From an uncultured Oxalobacteraceae bacterium (GTDB lineage Bacteria; Pseudomonadota; Gammaproteobacteria; Burkholderiales; Burkholderiaceae): a stretch of 64,000 nt of DNA. Below the pieces are notes generated by a model. The model was not told the origin of the DNA. It worked only from the letters and a program-made list of their open reading frames with translations, and searched no databases. Position 1 is the stretch's first letter, and every line of letters starts with the position of its first letter. The DNA is taken from NCBI GenBank assembly GCA_946480015.1, contig CAMLIL010000008.1:1-64000 (forward strand). The letters are read 5' to 3'. A program made the translations under genes and the position numbers. Shown here piece by piece: positions 43,827 through 51,967 of this stretch.

Positions 43827-46800
43827 ATGATCGCTCATTCAATATCGTCAAATTGGCAATTCGAGACCGTGTGGCGCGACGCCGAGTTCACCCTGTCCCG
43901 GGTGCGCGCGCCGGACGGCACGAAACCGAAGTTGGCAAGGACACTCATTTCCGACGCGCCCGGCGCGGCCGGACTGGCGCGCCTTGAACGCGAATACGCC
44001 TTGCGCGACAAGCTCGATCCGCAATGGGCGGTCTGCCCGCTCGCGCTGGTGCGCGAGGACGAGCATCCCATGCTGCTGCTGGCCGACCCCGGCGGCGAGC
44101 CGCTCGACAATCTGCTCGGCCAGGCCATGGCGCCCGCCGTGTTTCTGCGCATCGCCAGCGCGCTGGCGGCCGCGCTGGCCCAGCTGCACCTGCGCGGCAT
44201 CGTGCACAAGGACATCAAGCCGGCCAATGCCCTGGTCGATGCCGCCAGCGGCGCGGCGCGCTGGATGGGCTTCGGCATCGCCACCGCGCAGCCGCGCGAA
44301 CGCCAGCCGCTGGCGCGCCCGGAAGACGTGGCCGGCACCCTGGCCTACATGGCGCCCGAACAGACCGGCCGCATGAACCGCTCGATCGACGTGCGCAGCG
44401 ACCTGTACGCGCTCGGCGTCACGTTCTACCAGATGCTCACCGGCGAGCTGCCGTTCACGGCCACGGACCCGATGGAACTGTTCCACTGCCACCTGGCGCG
44501 CCAGGCCACGCCGCCCGCCGAGCGCCTGCCCGGCCTTCCGGCCGCGCTCTCGGCCATCGTCATGAAGCTGCTGGCCAAGGCCGCCGAAGAACGCTACCAG
44601 AGCGCTGCCGGCCTGGAAGCCGATCTGCGCCATTGCCTGTTGCAGTGGCAGGCGCAGGAGCGCATCGATGCCTTCGCGCTGGGCGCCCACGACGCGTCCG
44701 CCCAATTATTAATTCCCGAAAAGCTCTACGGGCGCGACACCCAAACCGCGACCCTGATGGGCGCCTTCGAGCGCGTCGCCACCGGGGGCGCGCCGGAACT
44801 GGTGCTGGTGTCCGGCTATGCCGGTATCGGCAAGTCCTCCCTGGTCGGCGAGCTGCACAAGGTGCTGGTACCGCGCCGCGCCCTGTTCGCCACCGGCAAA
44901 TTCGACCAATACCAGCGCGACATTCCCTACGCCACCCTGACCCAGGCCTTCCGTGCGCTGGTGCAGCAACTGCTGGGCCAAAGCGAAGCCCAGGTGGCGC
45001 AGTGGCGTGAGCAGCTGCAGGCGGCCCTGGGCGTCAACGGCCAGCTGGTGGTCAGGCTGCTTCCCGAACTGGAACTGCTGATCGGCCCGCAGCCGCCGGT
45101 CCAGGAACTGCCGCAGCAGGACGCCCACCACCGTTTCCAGACCGTGGTGCTGCGCTTTCTGAGCGTGTTCGCGCAGCCGCACCACCCGCTCGTGCTGTTC
45201 CTCGACGACCTGCAATGGCTCGATACAGCCACCCTGGAACTGCTCGAACAGCTGGTGACCCAGCCGCAGCTGCGCTACCTGCTGCTGATCGGCGCCTACC
45301 GCGACAATGAAGTCGACGAGCTGCATCCGCTGATGCGCACCCTGGAGGCCATGCGCCGCGCCCGCCAGGTGCCGCGCCACGACATCGTGCTCGCCCCGCT
45401 CGCGCTGGACGACGTCGCGCAACTGCTGGCCGACACCCTGCACAGTGCGCGCCGGCCGGTCCAGCCGCTGGCCGCGCTGGTGCACGCGAAAACCGATGGC
45501 AATCCGTTTTTCACCATCCAGTTCATTGCCGCCCTGGCCGACGAAGGCCTGCTCGCCTTCGACCAGGAAGGCGCCCGCTGGCGCTGGGACATCGCCCGCA
45601 TTCAGGCCAAGGGCTATACCGACAACGTGGTCGACCTGATGCTCGGCAAGCTGCACCGCCTGGCGGGCGCCACCCAGGCGATGCTGACCCTGCTCGCCTG
45701 CCTGGGCAGCAGCGCCGCCACGGGCGACCTTTGCCTGCTCAACGGCAGCGCGCCGGAAACCGTCGACGCCGACCTGGCCGAGGCGGTGCGGGCCGGCTTC
45801 CTGTTCCGCGCCGACGACACCTACGTCTTCCTGCACGACCGGGTGCGCGAAGCGGCCTATTCGCTCATTGCCGCCGGTGAGCGCGCCGTGCACCACCTGC
45901 GCATCGGCCGCCTGCTGGCGGCGCGCACGCCGCCGCAGGAGCTCGAACAGCATATTTTCGAAATCGCCAACCAGTTCAACCGCGGCGCCGGCCTGATCGA
46001 TTCGCGCGAGGAGCGCGAGCGCCTGGCCGAGCTCAACCTGCTGGCCGGCCGGCGCGCCCAGGACGCCACCGCCTACGCCGCCGCGCTGGGCTTCCTGCGC
46101 GCTGGCCGCGGCCTGCTCGCGCCCGATAGCTGGGAGTCGCGCTACCCCTTGACCTTTGCGCTCGGCCTGCATCTGGCCGAGTGCGAATACCTGACCGGCG
46201 AGCTGGCCGGGGCCGAACAAGGCCTTGCGCAGCTGAGCGAACGCGCCGCCAACCGCGCCGATCTGGCCGCCGTCACCTGCGCCCGCGTCAATCTGTTTAC
46301 CACGCTCGACCGCAGCGACCGCGCGGTCCAGGCCGGCCTGGATTATCTGCGCCGGGTCGGCGTACCCTGGACCCCGCACCCGACCCCGGACGAAGTGCAG
46401 CAGGAATTCGCCCGCATCTGGCAGCAGGTGGACGAGCGCGCCATCGAAGACCTGGTCGACCTGCCGCCCATGCGCAATCCCGACGAGCAGGCCACCATCG
46501 ACGTGCTTACCACGATCCTGCCGCCGTCGCTCTTTACCGACGAAAATCTGCTGGGCATGGTGGTCGGCCGCATCGCCAACCTGAGCCTGGAGCATGGCCA
46601 CAGTGACGGTTCCTGCCTGGGCTATTGCTGGCTCGGCATGTTCCTCGGCCCGCGCTTCGGCGATTACCAGGCCGGCTACCGCTTCGGCAAACTGGGGCTG
46701 GACCTGGTCGACCAGCGCGGCCTGGGCCGCTTCAAGGCCCGCGTCTACGTCCATTTCGGCAACGTCGTGACGCCCTGGACCCAGCCCTTCCGGAGCGGGC

Positions 46801-49800
46801 GCACCTGGGTGCGGCGCGCCTTCGACGTGGCCAATGAAAACGGCGACCTGACCTTCGCGCTGTACAGCTGCAACCACATGGTCACCAACCTGCTGGCCTG
46901 CGGCGAGCCGCTGGAAGGGATCGAGCGCGAGGCCGAAGACGGCCTGGAGTTCGCCCGCAAAGCCAGATTCGGCCTGGTCATCGATATCCTGACCGGCCAG
47001 CTGCAGCTGATCCGTGCGCTGCGCGGGCTCACCCCGGACTTCACCCGCCTCGACGACGCCGATTTCAGCGAAGCCGGCTTCGAACAGCACCTCCAGGCCG
47101 ACCCGCGCCTGGCCATTGCCGCCTGCTGGTACTGGATCCGCAAACTCCAGGCACGCTACTTTGCCGGCGACTACGCTGGCGCCGCCGGCGCCGCCGCCAA
47201 GGCCGAACAGCTGCTGTGGACCTCCCCATCGCACATCGAAGTGGCCGAGTATCATTTCTATGCGGCACTGGCACGCGCCGCCCATTACGACCAGGCCACC
47301 CTGGACGAGCGCGCACAGCACCTGAGCGCCCTGGCCGCGCACCGCCGCCAGCTGGAAGAATGGCAGCGCAGCTGTCCCGAAAATTTCGCCACGCGCGCCG
47401 CGCTGGCCGGCGCCGAAATCGCCCGCATCGAGGGGCACGAGCTGGACGCGATGCGCCTCTACGAACAGGCCGTGCGCACCGCCCGCGATAACGGCCTGAT
47501 GCACAACAAGGCCCTGGCCTACGAGCGCGCCGCCGGGTTCTACCGCGCGCGCGGCTTCGAGCTGGTGGCCGACACCTATCTGCGCAAGGCGCACGAGTGC
47601 TATACGCACTGGGGCGCGGCCGGCAAGGTGCGGCAGCTGGAAGCCCGGCACTGGCAATTGCAGGCGCGCCCGGAAGCCCCGTCCACCGCGCCGCTGGCCC
47701 AGCTCGATCTGCTCTCGGTCGCCAAAGCCTCGCAAGCCATTTCCGGACGCATCGTGCTCGACGAACTGGTCGATACCCTGATGCGCATCGTGCTCGAAAA
47801 CGCCGGCGCCCAGACCGGTTCCATGCTGCTGGTGCGCGGTACCGAGCTCGAGCTGGTGGCCGACACCCAGGTGGCCCAGCAGGATGTGAACGTGCTGCTG
47901 CACCGGAGCGGCGAGCGCACCCCGCAGGATTTGCCGGAAACCATGCTCAATTACGTCCGGCGCAGCGGGGAAACCGTCCTGTTGGCGGACGCGGCGGCAA
48001 TGCACCCCTACGCCAGCGATCCGTATTTTTTGCGCCACCGGCCCAAGTCGGTGCTGTGCCTGCCGATCATGCGCCAGGGCGCCCTGATCGGCCTGCTCTA
48101 CCTGGAAAACAACCTGGTCACGCATGCCTTCACCCCGGCCCGCGTGACCGTGCTGGAACTGCTGGCTTGCCAAGCTGCCATTTCGCTGGAAAATGCCCTG
48201 CTCTATACCGACCTGCGTGAGCGCGAAGCGCGCATCCGCCGCCTGGTCGAGGCCAACATCATCGGCATCTTTTTTTGGGATGTGCGCGGCGGCATCAACG
48301 ACGCCAACGATGCCTTTCTCGACATGCTCGGCTACACCCGCGCCGACCTGAGCGCGGGAATGCTGAGCTGGAGCGGCGTCACGCCCGGCGAATACGGCGA
48401 AATCGACCGCCTCAAGGTAACGCAACTGAGCACCATCGGCACCTGCACCCAGTACGAGAAGGAATTCATCCGCAAGGACGGCACCCGGGTGCCGGTCCTG
48501 ATCGGCGGCACCATGCTCGAAGGCTCGCTGGAACATGGCCTGGCCTTCGTGCTCGACCTGACCGAACGGCGCCAGGCCGAAGCCGAACGGGCCGCCCGCA
48601 AAAGCGCCGACGCGGCCAATGCGGCCAAGAGCGCGTTCCTGTCCAGCATGAGCCATGAATTGCGCTCCCCCCTGAACACGCTGCTCGGCTTTGCCCGGCT
48701 GATGGAGCGCCAGCCCGCCCTCCCCGACGAGACCCGCGAAGACCTGGCCATCATTCTACGCAGCGGCGAACACCTGCGCGCACTGATCAACCAGGTGCTC
48801 GACCTGGCCAAGATCGAAGCCGGCCGCGTGGTGCTCAACGTCACCGATTTCGACCTGCATGCCCTGCTGGACGAACTGGAAGACATGTTTGCCTTCAAGG
48901 CCGAGGCGCGCGATCTGTCCTTGCGCTTCGAGCTCGACAGCGTACCGCAGTTTGTCCGCGGCGATCCGCTCAAACTGCGCCAGGTGCTGATCAATCTGCT
49001 CGACAACGCGCTCAAATTCACCGAACACGGCAAGGTGGCCCTGCAGGTGCGCGCGCTGCCCCGGCACGAGCGGCTGGCGTTCGCGGTCGTCGATACCGGT
49101 GTCGGCATTGCCGCGGCCGAACTGAGCCTGCTGGGCACGGCCTTCGTGCGCGCCGGCGGCGGGCAGCGTGAAGGCACCGGCCTGGGCCTGGCCATCACCC
49201 GCAACTTTGTGCGCCTGATGGGCGGCGAGCTGCAGATCGACAGCCAGCTCGGTCACGGCACCACCACCAGCTTCAGCGCCGAATTGCCTGCGGTAAGCGC
49301 CGAGTCGGCCGCGCTCGCCCCGCTGCCGCGCCGGGTCGTGGCCATGGCCCCCGGCCAGACCCGCTACCGCATCCTGGTGGTCGACGACCGCAGGGAAGCG
49401 CGCCAGCTGCTGATGCGCCTGCTGACACCGCTCGGCTTTGAGGTGCGCGAAGCGTCCAACGGCCAGGAGGCGGTCGAGCTGTGGCGCAACTGGCCGGCCC
49501 ACCTGATCTGGATGGATATGCGCATGCCCATCATGGACGGGCGCGCCGCCACCCGCCGCATCAAGGCCAGCCCCGGCGGCAGCGCCACGGTGATCATCGC
49601 GCTGACCGCCAGCAGTTTCGAGGAAGAACGCGCCGACATCCTGGCCGCCGGCTGCGACGACTTCCTGCGCAAGCCCTTCCACGAATCCGATCTGTTCGCG
49701 CTCATGCAGAAGCACCTGGGCGTGCACTTCATCTACCAGCAGGATGGCGGCGCCGGCCCGGCGGCGGCGGTGAACTGCGATACCGGGGCGCTGCGGGCGC

Positions 49801-49988
49801 TGCCCGCAAGCCTGCGCAACACACTCGAACAAGCCCTCGTGCAACTCGATACGGCGGCGGTGACTGCCGCCATTGCCGGGATCAGCGAACCGTCCCTGGC
49901 GCACGCGCTGGCCACGCTGGCCAGCGAGTTTCAGTACACCCAGATTTTGCGGCTGCTGCAGGGCGCCAATCAAAAGGAGATGCCGTGA
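43827..49988 (+). CDS. Giant hybrid sensor: pseudokinase-AAA-GAF-PAS-histidine kinase-receiver
   Basis: A 2053-residue soluble signalling protein. The order is a Ser/Thr kinase-like domain (about 15-275), an AAA ATPase with Walker A GYAGIGKSS (330-338) and FLDDLQWLD Walker B, a long helical TPR-like region (about 700-1260), GAF (about 1290-1450), PAS (about 1460-1590), HisKA with His1610 (SSMSHELRSP), HATPase (INLLDNALKFTEHG, GTGLGLAITRNF) and a receiver with Asp1897 (WMDMRMPIMDG). The kinase-like domain has HKD with Asp129, but its DFG aspartate is replaced (WMGFGIA), so it is probably a pseudokinase. The receiver-GGDEF-EAL gene follows by 79 bases and is its probable output. Confidence 0.93.
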   Translation: MIAHSISSNWQFETVWRDAEFTLSRVRAPDGTKPKLARTLISDAPGAAGLARLEREYALRDKLDPQWAVCPLALVREDEHPMLLLADPGGEPLDNLLGQAMAPAVFLRIASALAAALAQLHLRGIVHKDIKPANALVDAASGAARWMGFGIATAQPRERQPLARPEDVAGTLAYMAPEQTGRMNRSIDVRSDLYALGVTFYQMLTGELPFTATDPMELFHCHLARQATPPAERLPGLPAALSAIVMKLLAKAAEERYQSAAGLEADLRHCLLQWQAQERIDAFALGAHDASAQLLIPEKLYGRDTQTATLMGAFERVATGGAPELVLVSGYAGIGKSSLVGELHKVLVPRRALFATGKFDQYQRDIPYATLTQAFRALVQQLLGQSEAQVAQWREQLQAALGVNGQLVVRLLPELELLIGPQPPVQELPQQDAHHRFQTVVLRFLSVFAQPHHPLVLFLDDLQWLDTATLELLEQLVTQPQLRYLLLIGAYRDNEVDELHPLMRTLEAMRRARQVPRHDIVLAPLALDDVAQLLADTLHSARRPVQPLAALVHAKTDGNPFFTIQFIAALADEGLLAFDQEGARWRWDIARIQAKGYTDNVVDLMLGKLHRLAGATQAMLTLLACLGSSAATGDLCLLNGSAPETVDADLAEAVRAGFLFRADDTYVFLHDRVREAAYSLIAAGERAVHHLRIGRLLAARTPPQELEQHIFEIANQFNRGAGLIDSREERERLAELNLLAGRRAQDATAYAAALGFLRAGRGLLAPDSWESRYPLTFALGLHLAECEYLTGELAGAEQGLAQLSERAANRADLAAVTCARVNLFTTLDRSDRAVQAGLDYLRRVGVPWTPHPTPDEVQQEFARIWQQVDERAIEDLVDLPPMRNPDEQATIDVLTTILPPSLFTDENLLGMVVGRIANLSLEHGHSDGSCLGYCWLGMFLGPRFGDYQAGYRFGKLGLDLVDQRGLGRFKARVYVHFGNVVTPWTQPFRSGRTWVRRAFDVANENGDLTFALYSCNHMVTNLLACGEPLEGIEREAEDGLEFARKARFGLVIDILTGQLQLIRALRGLTPDFTRLDDADFSEAGFEQHLQADPRLAIAACWYWIRKLQARYFAGDYAGAAGAAAKAEQLLWTSPSHIEVAEYHFYAALARAAHYDQATLDERAQHLSALAAHRRQLEEWQRSCPENFATRAALAGAEIARIEGHELDAMRLYEQAVRTARDNGLMHNKALAYERAAGFYRARGFELVADTYLRKAHECYTHWGAAGKVRQLEARHWQLQARPEAPSTAPLAQLDLLSVAKASQAISGRIVLDELVDTLMRIVLENAGAQTGSMLLVRGTELELVADTQVAQQDVNVLLHRSGERTPQDLPETMLNYVRRSGETVLLADAAAMHPYASDPYFLRHRPKSVLCLPIMRQGALIGLLYLENNLVTHAFTPARVTVLELLACQAAISLENALLYTDLREREARIRRLVEANIIGIFFWDVRGGINDANDAFLDMLGYTRADLSAGMLSWSGVTPGEYGEIDRLKVTQLSTIGTCTQYEKEFIRKDGTRVPVLIGGTMLEGSLEHGLAFVLDLTERRQAEAERAARKSADAANAAKSAFLSSMSHELRSPLNTLLGFARLMERQPALPDETREDLAIILRSGEHLRALINQVLDLAKIEAGRVVLNVTDFDLHALLDELEDMFAFKAEARDLSLRFELDSVPQFVRGDPLKLRQVLINLLDNALKFTEHGKVALQVRALPRHERLAFAVVDTGVGIAAAELSLLGTAFVRAGGGQREGTGLGLAITRNFVRLMGGELQIDSQLGHGTTTSFSAELPAVSAESAALAPLPRRVVAMAPGQTRYRILVVDDRREARQLLMRLLTPLGFEVREASNGQEAVELWRNWPAHLIWMDMRMPIMDGRAATRRIKASPGGSATVIIALTASSFEEERADILAAGCDDFLRKPFHESDLFALMQKHLGVHFIYQQDGGAGPAAAVNCDTGALRALPASLRNTLEQALVQLDTAAVTAAIAGISEPSLAHALATLASEFQYTQILRLLQGANQKEMP

Positions 49989-50067
49989 ATCCGTCTTGCT
50001 CCTTGCATGAAAAAGGCAGAACATGGAACATGCGGCGGTGTCTAAGCGTCCACAGGCAGGAGGAAGC

Positions 50068-51966
50068 ATGAATACGGCGATCGCCAATGTGCAAGAAAAT
50101 CCAGTCCCCAAAGACCGCATCCTGATCGTCGACGACACGCCCGCCAATTTGCGCCTGCTGATGCACATTCTCGATGCGCATGGCTTCAGCGTGCATCCCG
50201 CCAGCGACGGGGAAACCGCGCTGCGCTTCGTGCAAGCGACCCTGCCCGACCTGATCGTGCTGGACGTGATCATGCCGGCCATGGATGGCTACCAGGTGTG
50301 CGAGCGCCTCAAGGCCGATGAGCGCACGCGCGACATCCCCATCATTTTCGTCAGTTCCGCCGATCAGGAACTGGACAAGGTGAAGGCCTTCGCCAGCGGT
50401 GGCGTCGACTACATCGTGCGCCCCCTGCAGGCCGAGGAAGTGCTGGCGCGGATCAAGACCCACCTGGCCTTGCGCCACCTGCAAAAAGGCCTGGAACAGC
50501 GGGTCGAGGAGCGCACGGCCGAACTGACCGAACGCACCGCCGAGCTGCTCGAAGCGAACCAAAAGCTGCGCGCGGAAAACCTCGAACGCAAACAGGCCGA
50601 AGACCGTATCCGCTACATGGCCCATTACGACACCCTGACCGGCCTGCCCAACCGGGTACTGTTCCTGGACCGGGTCACCCAGGCCATCGCCCAGGCCCAC
50701 CGCAACGAATGCCGCCTGGCACTGCTGTTCATCGATCTGGATTATTTTAAGCACATCAACGATTCGCTCGGCCACCAGGTCGGCGACCATTTGCTGCAAC
50801 TGGTCGCCACCTGCCTGCAGCAATGCCTGCGCGAAGGCGACAGCGTGGCCCGCCTGGGCGGCGACGAGTTCGTCGTCAGCCTGATCCTGCTCAACGACAG
50901 CGGCGACGCCGCCCGGGTCGCACAGAAAATCCTGGCAGCCCTGGATCAATCCTTCGTCGTCGCCAACCACGAACTGCATATCAGCGGCAGCATCGGCATC
51001 GGCCTGTATCCGGACGACGGCCTGGACGCGGATACCTTGATGCGCGCCGCCGATGCCGCCATGTACTTCGCCAAGGAAAACGGGCGCGGCTGCTATCAGT
51101 ATTTCACTCCGGCCATCAACAAACGCGCCCGCCAACGCCTGGAAATGGGCACCCGCCTGCGCCGCGCCTTCACGCAGGACGAATTCGCCCTGCACTTCCA
51201 GCCCCAGGTGGACATGGAAAACGGCCATATCTTCTCCGCCGAAGCCCTGCTGCGCTGGCGCCAGCCGGGCAAACAGGTGCCGATCGCCTGCGGCGCCTTC
51301 ATCGCCATCGCCGAAGAGACCGGCCTGATCCTGCAGATCGGACAGTGGGTATTGCGCCAGGCCTGCCTGCAGCTCAAGCGCTGGCACGATGCCGGCCATG
51401 GCGCCATGCGCGTCGCCGTCAACCTGTCGCCGCGACAATTCTATCAACCCAACTTCCTGGCCACCATCAAGGACATCCTGGACGAAACCGGATTGCCACC
51501 CACCGCGCTGGACCTGGAAATCACTGAAAGCCTGCTGTTGCAGCGCAGCGACGACAACATCGCCACCCTCAAGGCACTCGGCAACATGGGCATCCAGCTC
51601 TCGGTCGACGATTTCGGCACCGGCTATTCAAGCCTGGCCTATCTGCAGCGCTTTCCGGTGCACGCGCTGAAAATCGACCAATCCTTCGTGCGCGGCATCG
51701 GCTGCAACGCCGGCAACACCGCCCTGGTGACGGCCATCATCGCGATGGCGCAAAGCCTGCACTTGAAAGTGCTGGCCGAAGGCGTGGAAACGCCGCAACA
51801 GATTCAGTTCCTGAAAGCGCACGGCTGTCTTGCCGCGCAAGGCTGGTATTACAGCAAAGCGGTCGCGGCGGAAACCTTGGGTGGATTGCTGCATGACCAA
51901 AAAGTGTCGCCAACGCATTGCGCCTGGCCGAACAAGATGAGCACGCAGCGCGCCGAGGAAAAATAG
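50068..51966 (+). CDS. Receiver-GGDEF-EAL response regulator
   Basis: A 632-residue soluble protein. A receiver domain has phospho-acceptor Asp66 (LIVLDVIMPAMDG). A coiled-coil linker rich in Glu/Arg (LEQRVEERTAELTERTAELLEANQKL) leads to GGDEF (264-268) and EAL (392-394; then DDFGTGYSSLAYLQR and AEGVET). Both c-di-GMP signatures are intact. AGGAGGAA precedes the ATG at 50068. Phosphorylation by the upstream hybrid kinase would couple that sensor to c-di-GMP (inference). Its stop is 1 base from the stop of the convergent lyase gene. Confidence 0.93.
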   Translation: MNTAIANVQENPVPKDRILIVDDTPANLRLLMHILDAHGFSVHPASDGETALRFVQATLPDLIVLDVIMPAMDGYQVCERLKADERTRDIPIIFVSSADQELDKVKAFASGGVDYIVRPLQAEEVLARIKTHLALRHLQKGLEQRVEERTAELTERTAELLEANQKLRAENLERKQAEDRIRYMAHYDTLTGLPNRVLFLDRVTQAIAQAHRNECRLALLFIDLDYFKHINDSLGHQVGDHLLQLVATCLQQCLREGDSVARLGGDEFVVSLILLNDSGDAARVAQKILAALDQSFVVANHELHISGSIGIGLYPDDGLDADTLMRAADAAMYFAKENGRGCYQYFTPAINKRARQRLEMGTRLRRAFTQDEFALHFQPQVDMENGHIFSAEALLRWRQPGKQVPIACGAFIAIAEETGLILQIGQWVLRQACLQLKRWHDAGHGAMRVAVNLSPRQFYQPNFLATIKDILDETGLPPTALDLEITESLLLQRSDDNIATLKALGNMGIQLSVDDFGTGYSSLAYLQRFPVHALKIDQSFVRGIGCNAGNTALVTAIIAMAQSLHLKVLAEGVETPQQIQFLKAHGCLAAQGWYYSKAVAAETLGGLLHDQKVSPTHCAWPNKMSTQRAEEK

Positions 51967-51967
51967 C

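Noticed and set aside
44709..48656. A 1315-codon open frame antisense to the giant sensor kinase
   Set aside because: It is Gln/Ala/Gly/His-rich with no domain text and lies opposite a gene with clear kinase, AAA, GAF and PAS motifs. Long antisense frames are common in GC-rich DNA.
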